Assembly (NCBI RefSeq): GCF_022828245.2
Contig: NZ_CP157587.1
Location: 663,701-727,700, forward strand
Length of the DNA: 64,000 nucleotides
Direction: 5' to 3'
Source: Nanosynbacter sp900555675
GTDB taxonomy: Bacteria; Patescibacteriota; Saccharimonadia; Saccharimonadales; Saccharimonadaceae
The notes beneath the pieces were generated by a model. That model did no database searches. It was not told the origin of the DNA and saw only the letters and a list, made by a program, of their open reading frames with translations. Made by a program: the position numbers and the translations under genes. Numbering within the stretch: the stretch's first letter is position 1; each line of letters begins with the position of its first letter. Below are positions 51,558-61,431 of the stretch, piece after piece.

Positions 51558-53833
51558 TGACAAAGAATAAATTTTTTGCGTCTATAGCTATTGTCACCAT
51601 AATTAGTCTTTGCGGCCTGCTATTTTTCACCAATAGGTCAGAAGCAGTAACCGCCAATGATTGGCGCGCAGGAAATATTGTTGACGATTTTGTTTTTACT
51701 AACTCTAACGACATGACTGTCGCTGATATACAAACGTTTCTTAATAATATAAACCCAAATTGCGATACATATGGAACCGGTCGCGCTACGGAAAGAGGAA
51801 GAGGAGATATTACTCGTGCTCAGTATGCAGCCTCTCGCGGATGGGCTGGACCGCCTTACGTTTGCCTCAAGGATTATTATGAAGTTCCTAAATACACTCC
51901 AGGAGATTACATTCCTGCTAATAATTTTAGTGGCTCAATTCCCTCAGGAGCCGTCAGCGCTGCACAAATAATTTATGATGCTGCAAAACGCAACAATTTA
52001 AGCCCAAAAGTGATATTAGTTAAAATTGCAACTGAATCAGCCGGACCGCTAACAACCGATAATTGGCCACTACAAAGTCAATATACATATGCCATGGGGT
52101 CTCACTGTCCAGATAGCGGCCCCGGTGGTAGCGCTAGCTGTGACCGTAATTATGCAGGATTCTCTATGCAGGTTGAATCCGGAGCTCAGCTCATGCGTTG
52201 GTATATTGACAATATGGAAAAACCGTGGTGGACATACAAAAAACCTTTTGCTACCAACTCCATATTATGGAATGTAGTCCAAAAAGGATGCGGTGCTGGT
52301 AATGTGTATATATCCAGTAAAGCAACCGCTGCTTTATATACATATACACCGTATCAACCAAATCAAGCCGCATTAAACAATATGTATGGCTTAGGTGATG
52401 GGTGTAGTTCTTACGGCAACCGAAACTTTTGGAGAGTATGGAGCGACTGGTTCGGATCAACACAATATAGCACTCCGTTAATTAGTTTTAAATCACACAT
52501 CAGCTATTACGGATGGACAGGACTAGTGCACAACAAAGGCATAACAGGCTTTACTGGTCAAAGTAAATCCATGCAAGCTTTCAGCATAGATGGCGACGTT
52601 GCATATTCTTCATACAGCGAGGAGCGTGGATGGCAACCAACTGTTTATGGCGGCATGCAGTCAGGAACGACAGAACTTAATCGCCCTATTCAGGCAATCA
52701 AAATACAGCCAACAGGATCATTAGTTTCTAAATATGACATCTATTACCGAGTTCATGTGAGCTACGTTGGTTGGATGGGTTGGGCTAAAAATGGCATGCC
52801 AGCTGGTGTAACTGGTGGCCAAGGAAATAATATAGAGGCTATAGAAATCAGACTCGTTAATAAAGGCTCAAACGGTCCAGAAGAATCAGGACAACCATTC
52901 AGAGATATTAGTTCGAAAGAAGATCCCGCACCACTATCTGTCTCTATCAGTTCTCATGTAGGCATGGTTGGATGGCAGCCAGCCGTCACTGATGAAATGA
53001 TTAGCGGCACAGTGGGTCAGAATCATCCAATTGAAGCAGTTAAGGCTTCTGTAACAAATAAAACTGGAGTAGCCGGAAGTTTACAGTATTCCTCTCACGT
53101 TTCTTGGATTGGGTGGCAAGGATGGAAAAACGCCAATGAAATATCAGGCACAACGGGTCAATTTAAATCAATCGAAGCAATTCGCTTCATGTTGACCGGA
53201 GAATTGGCAAAAAAATATGACATTTGGTATAGAGTATACTCACAGCATGCAGGTTGGATGGGTTGGGCTAAAAATGGCATGCCAGCTGGATCTACAGGCG
53301 CATCTAGATATATAGAAGCTATACAGATTCGTGTATCTCCGAAGAATTCTCTAGTCTTACCTGGCGGAGCATTTTACAACCCAGGAAACACCCCAATTCC
53401 AGATATTTACGAACTTAACTATGCTACTCATGTAAGCTACGTTGGTTGGACCAAAGACGTTGGTCAAAATTCAATCTCTGGCACCACAGGAAGATCACTT
53501 TCAGTAGAAGCGATACGTATATCTAAGTCTATCTACCAGTCAGATGGAGGTACTATCAAATTATATTGCTCATCAAAATCATCAAATGATCCTTGGTCTA
53601 CGACAACGCCAATGACATCCGACAAACAAATCTGCGGAACGACAGGTCAAACCAAACCTCTGAACGGCATAAAATTATCTCTGGATGAAAATGACTCTAG
53701 TGTATATGATGTATATTACCAAGTTCACTTATCCTGGATTGGATGGCAAGAATGGAAAAAGAATGGCGAGATAGCGGGAGATAAACCTGAGTCACATATA
53801 GAAGCTATCAGAATAAAACTTGTCGAAAAATAA
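51557..53833 (+). CDS. Secreted muralytic-like protein with about nine ChW-type repeats
   Basis: This 758-aa exported protein has a signal peptide (about 1-31, cleavage near RSEA). The N-terminal domain (about 35-300) has KVILVKIATESAG, which resembles a lytic transglycosylase/lysozyme catalytic Glu, plus Cys-rich loops. From about residue 310 follow about nine repeats of 45 residues with G-W-(x)-W and G-T-T/V-G-Q, then IEAIRI: the clostripain-related ChW (hydrophobic Trp) pattern. Such repeats bind cell surfaces. A surface- or host-wall-targeted enzyme is likely; no activity can be confirmed from sequence. Confidence 0.85.
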   Translation: MTKNKFFASIAIVTIISLCGLLFFTNRSEAVTANDWRAGNIVDDFVFTNSNDMTVADIQTFLNNINPNCDTYGTGRATERGRGDITRAQYAASRGWAGPPYVCLKDYYEVPKYTPGDYIPANNFSGSIPSGAVSAAQIIYDAAKRNNLSPKVILVKIATESAGPLTTDNWPLQSQYTYAMGSHCPDSGPGGSASCDRNYAGFSMQVESGAQLMRWYIDNMEKPWWTYKKPFATNSILWNVVQKGCGAGNVYISSKATAALYTYTPYQPNQAALNNMYGLGDGCSSYGNRNFWRVWSDWFGSTQYSTPLISFKSHISYYGWTGLVHNKGITGFTGQSKSMQAFSIDGDVAYSSYSEERGWQPTVYGGMQSGTTELNRPIQAIKIQPTGSLVSKYDIYYRVHVSYVGWMGWAKNGMPAGVTGGQGNNIEAIEIRLVNKGSNGPEESGQPFRDISSKEDPAPLSVSISSHVGMVGWQPAVTDEMISGTVGQNHPIEAVKASVTNKTGVAGSLQYSSHVSWIGWQGWKNANEISGTTGQFKSIEAIRFMLTGELAKKYDIWYRVYSQHAGWMGWAKNGMPAGSTGASRYIEAIQIRVSPKNSLVLPGGAFYNPGNTPIPDIYELNYATHVSYVGWTKDVGQNSISGTTGRSLSVEAIRISKSIYQSDGGTIKLYCSSKSSNDPWSTTTPMTSDKQICGTTGQTKPLNGIKLSLDENDSSVYDVYYQVHLSWIGWQEWKKNGEIAGDKPESHIEAIRIKLVEK

Positions 53834-53840
53834 TATATAT

Positions 53841-56039
53841 TTAACTATATATATCTATTATTTGCTGCTCGAGGTTACTCCATTGATAATCTCGAGCTGT
53901 TTTAAGCCCATTTTTTATAAGCTTATCGCGCAATTCTTTATCATCTATTATCTTTTTAACTGCAGCAACCCCCTCTTCAATATCACCCTGTTTATAGAAT
54001 AGGCAATTATATCCATCCTTTAGATATTCAACATTTCCTCCATTTGGAACCACTACAGATACGCCACCCGTAGCCATCATTTCAAGAGGTGGATATGAAA
54101 AACTCTCAAGAATACTTGTTTTTATTAAGATGTCGCAGCTAGCATATACTTCTCCAACTTTTTCTGGAGATATTCTATTATAAAACCTATCGACTCTATA
54201 CCAGTCTTTTGGCTCTTTACGATATGATAAATAAGATATTTCAAACTTTTCAGGATCAAGTTTATTAATAATACGAAAAGCCTCATCTGTATTTTTGTAT
54301 TCGCTTTTGCTATCGCCCTCAACTAATATTTTTATTTTTCCGGTAAAATCGCGCTCACGATATGGGTATAAACTTATATCGATGCCGTTAGAAACATATC
54401 TGGATTCCTTATGAAAAATATCTTTTAGCCACCGCTGACACCATAAAGACATGGTTATATATTGTACTCCAGATTGATCGCAATAAGAGGCATTTGCTAA
54501 AAATCGCGGCTCTCCAGTTCCTGGCTCATAAAAATCTGTTTCAAAATTCTGTACAAAATACAGTCGATTACGAACGTTTGCTTGTTTTTTGATTACGTCA
54601 ACGGTCGACCATAAAGTAGCTACTTGTGTATCAAAAAATGCTTTAATTTTTGTCTTATGAGCAATAATAATATTAAAACCTGGTAGCTCATATCTATATT
54701 TATAACTCTTCTTGGCTATTTTCAAATTATGTTTACTGACAGCATCAATCAAAGTTACATCCCATCCATGAGAGCGTAATACATCCGCATGCTTCAAGGC
54801 TACAATTACTCCTCCTGATATATCTGTTGATGGTAAAACGAAACCTATATTTCTAGACAGCCGTTCTCGGATAAATGATGCTATATTATATCCAGTATAT
54901 ACCGTAGAACAATTACGAGTCACCTCATTATAAGCCCTATTGGAAATAGAATCACGTAGGCTTTTGTCTGACACAAGCAAATCCATAGCCTTAAACCATT
55001 CTTTGTCAGTATTTTTTACCAATATTCCCGTAGAACCATCTTGGACTTTTTCTGAAAAAGCACCAATTTCGCTAGCTATAATAGGAACTTTTACAAGCGC
55101 GGCTTCAATCCATTTATTCTCTGATTTAGCTCGATTAAATATCGTATCAACAAGAGGAGCTAAAGCTATACTGCATTCAGCCATGACCATTGGTAGTTCA
55201 CGCCAATCAACAAATCCTGATGTAATAATCCTATCCTTATATGACTCAAGTGTATCAGGTACATCAAGAATGCCAGCTATCTTGAGATATACGTGTGGAT
55301 ATTTATCAAATATTTTTATGAGACTCGGTATTACAAGATCAAAATCTTCATTATGAGTAATACTGCCACTAAAATACCCAATAATCACCTTGTCTTCATT
55401 TTTATTTACCGCCTTAATAGCCGCATTAGACCTACTAATCATTTCATCAGAAGCCACGTTACGATTTATTAACACTTGACCCTTAATATATTTTTGTAGC
55501 TCTTCTTGTAGTTGAGTTGTTGTTGTGATTGCATGACTGCATAAAGTTAGAGTCTCACGCATCCTATTGACACCGTCATTATATAGCCGTTTATCTTCAT
55601 CGCTCATTTTCTGAACATACTCAATTGAGTCGGTATATTTTTGGTCAATTACCAAATCATCTATATCAAAAAAGCATGTTTTATTAAAATAATTAGCTTG
55701 TTTAATAAAATTACGTACCGTATCAGTTATTGGACACCTAAAAAATACAAATCCACGATAATATTTTAATTGATCTAATGATAACCTGTCGTAAAAAACG
55801 CTATCAGCAGTTAATCCTTGAGATATTAACTGCTCAATTTGATGAGCGACACGATATCTTTCTGGATGAGGTAGCGTGCAACCATTAATAAATAATATAT
55901 CTTTGTATTCTTTATTTTTTCTATCAGGAAACTTCTTATAATACGCATATTTTGTTGCACGTTTAGCAAAGCGCAGAGCACCATCATCTTTAATTATAAG
56001 AGTACTCTTCTTTATAAGATTATTAATTCTTCGAATCAT
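53841..56039 (-). CDS. Large two-domain glycosyltransferase (WsaF/GT4-like)
   Basis: This 732-aa protein carries two GT-B modules. The first (about 45-390) has a CFFDIDDLV core and IIASEIGAF; the second (about 395-732) begins GFVLPSTDISGGVIVALKHADVL and has ETSILESFSYPPLEMMATGGVSVV (E-x7-E). Fusions like this often build rhamnan-type glycans in Wzm/Wzt systems. GGAG lies 8 nt before the ATG; the end of the preceding GT2 gene overlaps by 4 nt. Confidence 0.87.
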   Translation of the reverse strand: MIRRINNLIKKSTLIIKDDGALRFAKRATKYAYYKKFPDRKNKEYKDILFINGCTLPHPERYRVAHQIEQLISQGLTADSVFYDRLSLDQLKYYRGFVFFRCPITDTVRNFIKQANYFNKTCFFDIDDLVIDQKYTDSIEYVQKMSDEDKRLYNDGVNRMRETLTLCSHAITTTTQLQEELQKYIKGQVLINRNVASDEMISRSNAAIKAVNKNEDKVIIGYFSGSITHNEDFDLVIPSLIKIFDKYPHVYLKIAGILDVPDTLESYKDRIITSGFVDWRELPMVMAECSIALAPLVDTIFNRAKSENKWIEAALVKVPIIASEIGAFSEKVQDGSTGILVKNTDKEWFKAMDLLVSDKSLRDSISNRAYNEVTRNCSTVYTGYNIASFIRERLSRNIGFVLPSTDISGGVIVALKHADVLRSHGWDVTLIDAVSKHNLKIAKKSYKYRYELPGFNIIIAHKTKIKAFFDTQVATLWSTVDVIKKQANVRNRLYFVQNFETDFYEPGTGEPRFLANASYCDQSGVQYITMSLWCQRWLKDIFHKESRYVSNGIDISLYPYRERDFTGKIKILVEGDSKSEYKNTDEAFRIINKLDPEKFEISYLSYRKEPKDWYRVDRFYNRISPEKVGEVYASCDILIKTSILESFSYPPLEMMATGGVSVVVPNGGNVEYLKDGYNCLFYKQGDIEEGVAAVKKIIDDKELRDKLIKNGLKTARDYQWSNLEQQIIDIYS

Positions 56040-57439
56040 CTTTTTTCTCCTATTATTATATATGGATTATATAACGTTCTCATCTCTTTGCTGCAAAGCG
56101 CTGCTGTTATAGACTCACTATCCATTCTTGTTGATCTGTCAATTAGATTAAGCTTTTTTCTCTCTACAAATATAATAGGAGCGTACGCTTCACCAAGATT
56201 ATATTTAGATGTTAAATAAATATGCCTAGTAAACGATCGTCTATTTAACATATGTATACATTCTACTATTCTTTTATCTAAAATAGATATGAGGTTATTT
56301 ATTACTTGCTCTTCGTCCATTATCTTTGGAATGACAGCACCAATATCTCGCCTTAAAACATCGCCCATTGCATCTCTAAAATTTATGCAATTTATTGGTT
56401 TTTCCGAAAATATTACTATATCAGAAAGTTCTTTATCTAAAATATCGCCAATATTTTTTGTGTTATCAAATAGTACATTACTTAGACTAATGCCTTTATG
56501 TGTACAATACTGTAAATACCACTGCGCACCATACATTGGATCTCGAATTACTCTAGCCTTCACCTTGCGCAGCCTAACGTCATCTTCTAGAGCTTTCTTT
56601 TGAGCTTCAACAACATATGGTTTGGCGTCCAAGTCCATTGCTGTAGAATTTTTATGAACACGCCAATAATATAATATTTTCGGAATATGCACAATATGAT
56701 TTGGTTGCAAATTTCTCGTTATTCTTAAAAATAATTCCCAATCCTGAGTTCCATTATAATTACCATCCTCACACTTTAATTTTATTAAGAACTCTCTTTG
56801 TATTACTGCAAAATGTGTAATATAATTTATGGAACGTAAAAAATCACTATTCCAATCAGGCTTAAAAAATGGTTGATACTGTCTTCCGTTTTCGTCGAGC
56901 TTGATCTCATCTGTATATAAGAATTTTACGCCTGATACTTCGTTTATTTTCTCTACGACAGACAACAAAGCGTCTTTATGCAACATATCATCATGGTCTA
57001 GCAGTCCTACATATTCACCCTTGGCTTTCTCAATACCATAATTTGTTGCCCCAGCAATATGCCGATTTTTTTTAAGAAAAAAACTCTTTATTTTTATATT
57101 ATCTTTCGATATATTACTTATTTCATCCCTTACATCACTATTAGGAGATGCGTCGTCTACGATAATCAGTTCCCAATTCGTATATGATTGATTCTCTACT
57201 GACTGTATCATATCTCTTAAATATTCTATCGGCGTATTATACGTAGGAACGATAATAGATATGAGCGGGTTATTTCGCATTTTCTCATTATTAACAATAT
57301 TTTCATTTTTACGATTCCATGCTTCGTATATTTTTCTCTGCCTTAAATCGAGATATTTCCTATACGGATACAGTAATGTCAATAAGAACGTATAAATAGA
57401 CTTTTTGCCTTTTATCTTATTTTTAAGGTTCTGTAGCAT
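56036..57439 (-). CDS. Family 2 glycosyltransferase
   Basis: This 467-aa protein has a GT-A domain (about 55-300): IIVPTYNTPIEYL, VDDASPN, GLLDHDDMLH (DxD), TQDWELFLR (catalytic-base-like). The C-terminal 170 residues are unassigned. ATG 57439 is chosen because it lies 3 nt after the wzt stop with a GGAAG site; a frame start at 57451 overlaps wzt. Rhamnosyltransferase-like. Confidence 0.88.
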   Translation of the reverse strand: MLQNLKNKIKGKKSIYTFLLTLLYPYRKYLDLRQRKIYEAWNRKNENIVNNEKMRNNPLISIIVPTYNTPIEYLRDMIQSVENQSYTNWELIIVDDASPNSDVRDEISNISKDNIKIKSFFLKKNRHIAGATNYGIEKAKGEYVGLLDHDDMLHKDALLSVVEKINEVSGVKFLYTDEIKLDENGRQYQPFFKPDWNSDFLRSINYITHFAVIQREFLIKLKCEDGNYNGTQDWELFLRITRNLQPNHIVHIPKILYYWRVHKNSTAMDLDAKPYVVEAQKKALEDDVRLRKVKARVIRDPMYGAQWYLQYCTHKGISLSNVLFDNTKNIGDILDKELSDIVIFSEKPINCINFRDAMGDVLRRDIGAVIPKIMDEEQVINNLISILDKRIVECIHMLNRRSFTRHIYLTSKYNLGEAYAPIIFVERKKLNLIDRSTRMDSESITAALCSKEMRTLYNPYIIIGEKR

Positions 57440-57441
57440 AT

Positions 57442-58602
57442 TTACTTCCATTTATGATCTAGCTTGGTTACACCACCCCAACGACCACCATCGTAATCTC
57501 GCTGAACTGAAAAATGAGGCCCCTCTTCTATAAAAGATATTGTATCTATGTCTCTTGCTCCAGTTAATCCAGCTTTTATAAAATAATCACCCTCGTTAAG
57601 ATTTAGTTTGACTATATATTCTGCTCTATTCTCATTCTTAATACTATATTTATCTTGATATGTATTAGGACCAAATACATATTCTCCATTTTCTCTGAAT
57701 ATAGCAACTCCAACGTTTTTAACTCCCTTTTGTTTCCAGGATAGCTTTATGGTAATAGATTCATTATATTCAAAAGAACTACTTTCGATACCTTTGCTAT
57801 TATATATGCTTACATCAAAAGGCGCAGACGTACGGTCAAATTTATGGGTCTTAGCATGCTCTAGCTCATTGCTAATACTATACGCAGCAGCAACCATATG
57901 AGGTTTACCTTGCATCTTTATTTTACCATCCTCAAGTAATACCGCCTTATTACAAAAACGTTCCACGGCGCCCATATCATGAGTCACAAGTATTACGGTC
58001 TTTTTTTCGCGTTTTAATTTATCAAAATATGCATAACATTTTTTCTGAAAAGCTTCATCTCCAACCGCCAAAACTTCATCAAGCATTAAAATATCGCCTT
58101 TAGCTTTTATGGCAATCGAAAATGCTAGACGTACTTGCATACCGCTCGAATAATTCTTCAACTTTTCCTCCATGAAATCACGCATCTCAGCAAATTCGAC
58201 AATTTCATCATACATAGAGTCAACTTCTTTTCGACTGAATCCCAACAAAGCACCATTTAGATACACATTATCCCTACCGGACAGCTCAGGATTAAAACCA
58301 ACACCAAGCTCTATAAACGGAACAAGTTTTCCCTTCGTGCGAATGCTACCTTCATTGGGTGTATAAATACCCGCTATTAATTTTAATAGAGTACTTTTAC
58401 CAGATCCATTTTTTCCAACTATCCCAAAGAAATCACCTTCCTTTATATTAAAAGATATTTCTTTTAACGGTGTAAAATCTCTATATCCTTTTTTTCTTAG
58501 TAAAAATCCTACTACTTTCTGTTTTAGCATTGTTACTGCTTCAATTGGAATTTTAAATGTCTTGGTTACGTTAACAATTTCAACCGCATTATTTTTTGCC
58601 AT
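57442..58602 (-). CDS. wzt: Polysaccharide ABC exporter, ATP-binding subunit (Wzt type)
   Basis: This 386-aa ATPase drives export of lipid-linked polysaccharide. Walker A GKNGSGKST (about 80-88), signature YSSGMQVRLAF and Walker B ILMLDEVLAVGD are complete. After about residue 250 there is a beta-sandwich like the Wzt C-terminal domain (FNVSIYNS, GDYFIKAGL), which in relatives recognises a capped non-reducing end. A ribosome-binding site GGAGG precedes the ATG. It follows wzm by 2 nt. Confidence 0.93.
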   Translation of the reverse strand: MAKNNAVEIVNVTKTFKIPIEAVTMLKQKVVGFLLRKKGYRDFTPLKEISFNIKEGDFFGIVGKNGSGKSTLLKLIAGIYTPNEGSIRTKGKLVPFIELGVGFNPELSGRDNVYLNGALLGFSRKEVDSMYDEIVEFAEMRDFMEEKLKNYSSGMQVRLAFSIAIKAKGDILMLDEVLAVGDEAFQKKCYAYFDKLKREKKTVILVTHDMGAVERFCNKAVLLEDGKIKMQGKPHMVAAAYSISNELEHAKTHKFDRTSAPFDVSIYNSKGIESSSFEYNESITIKLSWKQKGVKNVGVAIFRENGEYVFGPNTYQDKYSIKNENRAEYIVKLNLNEGDYFIKAGLTGARDIDTISFIEEGPHFSVQRDYDGGRWGGVTKLDHKWK

Positions 58603-58604
58603 TA

Positions 58605-59426
58605 TTAAATATCCTCCGCAAAATATCGTGATCTCTTAGAAAAACAATAAACTCCCAGTATTACCGTAACAATGATCACTATCCATGGAAAAATAATACG
58701 CCAGTCATGTATTAAATCGGTAGATCTAATAATTGACCCGTCTTGATTTATCAAGGCATACCTTGCATCTTGGATTATCTGTGTAACTGGGTTCATAAAT
58801 AACAATTCTGCAGCTACACGACTACGCTCCAAGGCCATCTGTATTGGATAAATAATTGGAGCTGCATAAAAAGCTGCTTGTAAAAATATTTCCCATATAT
58901 AACTAGTATCACGATACTTTACATTAAATACAGACAGCAATAAAGCTATACCTAATGAAAATATGTATAATTCAATAATAAGCGGCACTATTAATAGTGC
59001 AGTCCAAGAAAGACTTACGCCATTCAGTAGAATAAATATTAAAACTACACCAAGATTAATAAATAAATTAATCAATGACGAAACCGTTCCTGAAATTACA
59101 ATTATATATTTTGGAAAATTTAATTTTCTGATTAAGTCTCCTCTATTTACTATAGACCCCAGACCATTGCTTGTTGCCTCTGTAAAAAACGACCATAAAA
59201 CAATACCTAATAACATAGTCACAGGAAAATGCGGTATTCCTCTATCTAAGCGTAGTATGTGAACAAAAACTACATATAAAATAGCAAACAAGAATAACGG
59301 TTTTAATACGCTCCATACGTAACCTAAAACCGAACCCTGATATCTAAGTTTAAAATCAGTTACAATAAGTTCTCTCAATAGTATAATATTTCGACGATCT
59401 AAGAGATTTAAAGACTTCCACATCAC
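58605..59426 (-). CDS. wzm: Polysaccharide ABC exporter, permease (Wzm type)
   Basis: This 273-aa protein has six membrane helices and the ABC-2 pattern of Wzm/TagG: an N-terminal amphipathic stretch, LRYQGSVLGYVWSVLKPL and the membrane core. The start is GTG at 59426, 6 nt after TATACT (leaderless); an ATG follows immediately. Together with Wzt it forms the glycan exporter, divergent from the GT2 gene at 59455. Confidence 0.93.
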   Translation of the reverse strand: MMWKSLNLLDRRNIILLRELIVTDFKLRYQGSVLGYVWSVLKPLFLFAILYVVFVHILRLDRGIPHFPVTMLLGIVLWSFFTEATSNGLGSIVNRGDLIRKLNFPKYIIVISGTVSSLINLFINLGVVLIFILLNGVSLSWTALLIVPLIIELYIFSLGIALLLSVFNVKYRDTSYIWEIFLQAAFYAAPIIYPIQMALERSRVAAELLFMNPVTQIIQDARYALINQDGSIIRSTDLIHDWRIIFPWIVIIVTVILGVYCFSKRSRYFAEDI

Positions 59427-59432
59427 TATACT

Positions 59433-59438
59433 AGTATA
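59433..59438 (-). promoter_or_regulatory. -10 element of leaderless wzm-wzt operon
   Basis: TATACT followed by 6 nt (AGTATA) and GTG at 59426. A divergent TATAAT on the other strand (59437-59442) overlaps it, so the two promoters may interfere. Confidence 0.55.
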
Positions 59439-59454
59439 TAATAGTTAATGTATT

Positions 59455-60468
59455 ATGAATAGACTTGCAATTATAGTTCTTAATTGGAACGGATCCGACG
59501 ACGCCATAGAGTGTGTTGATTCATTAATAAAACAAACCTTAAAACCTACTATTATTATAGTAGATAATAATAGTAGCGACAATTCTGTTACTGTATTTGA
59601 AGAATATATATCATCACATAAAAAAGAAAAGATTATTTTGCTCAAAAACTCAGACAATCTAGGATTCGCGGGAGGAATTAATACAGGATTAATCTACGCC
59701 CTAAAAAACGACTTTGAATATATTGGAGTACTTAATCCGGATGCGATCGCTGATAAAAACTGGTGCGAATCTCTCATTTATCAATTATCAAAATACCCAG
59801 AATGCGGAATTGCTACTGGAATTCTACAAAGACGCAATAGCAAGACTCTTGACACAACTGGAGATTTTTACACAACGTGGGGACTTCCTGGACCAAGAAA
59901 CCGTGATGAGCCCATAAAAAACGCACCAACTAAGCCTGGAGAAATATTTGGTGCAACTGGCGGCGGAGCTATTTATCGTGCAAAAATCTTTGATGATATA
60001 GATATGTTTGATGAAGATTTCTTCATGTATTATGAAGATGTCGACTTAAGCTTCCGAGCGCAATTAGCCGGCTGGAAAATTCGCTTCACACCCAAGGCTA
60101 TCGCTTATCATAAAGTTGGCGCTAGTAGTAAAAAAGTCCCCGGATTAGCTGTTTATAATACTTTCAAAAACTTACCATTAGTCTTCATTAAAAATGTTCC
60201 GGGTAAATTATTTTGGTATATTGGTGTACGATTTTTGCTGACATATTGGTTGATTTTTGCCAGCGCAATTCGTCACGGCAACGGTTGGTCTGCATTCAAG
60301 GGTGCTTTAGCATCAATTATTCACAAACCAGCAGCTTATAAAAAACGTCTTCATATCCAAAAAAATCGTAAGGTTTCCGTCGACTATATTCGTAATATTA
60401 TCCACGATGGACCGCTACCAAATCAAACTGGTTTATTAAAATTTAAGCATTTTTTCAGAATAAAATAA
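59455..60468 (+). CDS. Family 2 glycosyltransferase (WbbL rhamnosyltransferase-like)
   Basis: This 337-aa enzyme has IIVLNWNGSDDAIEC, VDNNSSDNS, LNPDAIADKNW, GGGAIYRAK, and FMYYEDVDLSFRAQLAGW (ED base region), as in rhamnosyltransferases of the WbbL group. It would use dTDP-rhamnose from the rml genes. The C-terminus has a possible membrane-facing helix (about 250-272). A TATAAT lies 12 nt before the ATG. Confidence 0.9.
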   Translation: MNRLAIIVLNWNGSDDAIECVDSLIKQTLKPTIIIVDNNSSDNSVTVFEEYISSHKKEKIILLKNSDNLGFAGGINTGLIYALKNDFEYIGVLNPDAIADKNWCESLIYQLSKYPECGIATGILQRRNSKTLDTTGDFYTTWGLPGPRNRDEPIKNAPTKPGEIFGATGGGAIYRAKIFDDIDMFDEDFFMYYEDVDLSFRAQLAGWKIRFTPKAIAYHKVGASSKKVPGLAVYNTFKNLPLVFIKNVPGKLFWYIGVRFLLTYWLIFASAIRHGNGWSAFKGALASIIHKPAAYKKRLHIQKNRKVSVDYIRNIIHDGPLPNQTGLLKFKHFFRIK

Positions 60469-60474
60469 TATATT
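60469..60474 (+). promoter_or_regulatory. -10 element of leaderless GtrB-like gene
   Basis: TATATT followed by 6 nt (AATACT) and ATG at 60481, right after the GT2 stop. Confidence 0.55.
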
Positions 60475-60480
60475 AATACT

Positions 60481-61431
60481 ATGAAAACCATCACTCTCCT
60501 CGTCCCCGTCTACAACGAAGAATCCGTTTTACCACAATTATTTAAGCGCTTGGACGAATTTACAAAAAACACGCCCAATTATCAATTTGAATTTCTCTTT
60601 ATAAACGACGGCAGCACCGACAAATCTTTTTCAATCATAGCCGAGCAATCAAAAAAAGATTCTCGAATTAGCTATATAAATCTATCGCGAAACTTCGGTA
60701 AGGAAATTGCGATGATAGCTGGAATTGACCACGTAAAAAGTGATGCTCTGGTGATTATTGATGCAGATTTACAAGACCCGCCAGAGCTCATCCAGGAAAT
60801 GATTTCGTATTGGGAAGATGGTTACGATGACGTTTATGCTCGCCGCAACAACCGACAAGGCGAAACCTGGCTGAAGAAAAAAACCAGCCAATGGTATTAC
60901 AGAATATTGCAGAAATCGACCAACATCCCCATTCAGGTCGACACTGGAGATTTTCGCTTACTGGACCGCCGATGCATTGAGGCTTTGCAAAAATTCCGTG
61001 AATCTCAGCGCAATACAAAGGCAATTTTCAGCTGGATTGGCTATAAGAAAAAAGAGATATTTTATAATCGCGACCCCAGGTTAGCTGGTCAAACCAAATG
61101 GAATTACCGGAAACTGCTTAACTTAGCAATCGACGGAATTACCAGCTTTACTACCGCACCGCTACGCATGGCAACTATTTTTGGATTCATTGTTTCGTTT
61201 ATTGCTTTTGTCTGGATTATATATCTTTTAGTTCGCCCTTTGTTCGGAGTTTCCACCGGAGCTGGCTATTCTTCCTTAATGGCAGTCATCCTATTCCTCG
61301 GAGGAGTTCAGTTACTGTCTCTGGGCATAATTGGCGAATATGTAGGACGGATATTTATTGAGACAAAAAACAGACCATTATATTTAATAGAGGAGTATCA
61401 TGCAGGAAATATTAAAAAAACACGCCGATAA
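60481..61431 (+). CDS. GtrB-like polyprenyl-phosphate glycosyltransferase
   Basis: This 316-aa enzyme has a DPM1-like GT-A domain: LLVPVYNEE, INDGSTDKS, IDADLQDPPELI (DxD), TGDFRLLDRR and GQTKWNYRKL. Two C-terminal helices (about 230-250, 262-285) anchor it. It should make a polyprenyl-phosphate sugar. The GtrA-like gene overlaps by 32 nt, the usual pair. Confidence 0.93.
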   Translation: MKTITLLVPVYNEESVLPQLFKRLDEFTKNTPNYQFEFLFINDGSTDKSFSIIAEQSKKDSRISYINLSRNFGKEIAMIAGIDHVKSDALVIIDADLQDPPELIQEMISYWEDGYDDVYARRNNRQGETWLKKKTSQWYYRILQKSTNIPIQVDTGDFRLLDRRCIEALQKFRESQRNTKAIFSWIGYKKKEIFYNRDPRLAGQTKWNYRKLLNLAIDGITSFTTAPLRMATIFGFIVSFIAFVWIIYLLVRPLFGVSTGAGYSSLMAVILFLGGVQLLSLGIIGEYVGRIFIETKNRPLYLIEEYHAGNIKKTRR

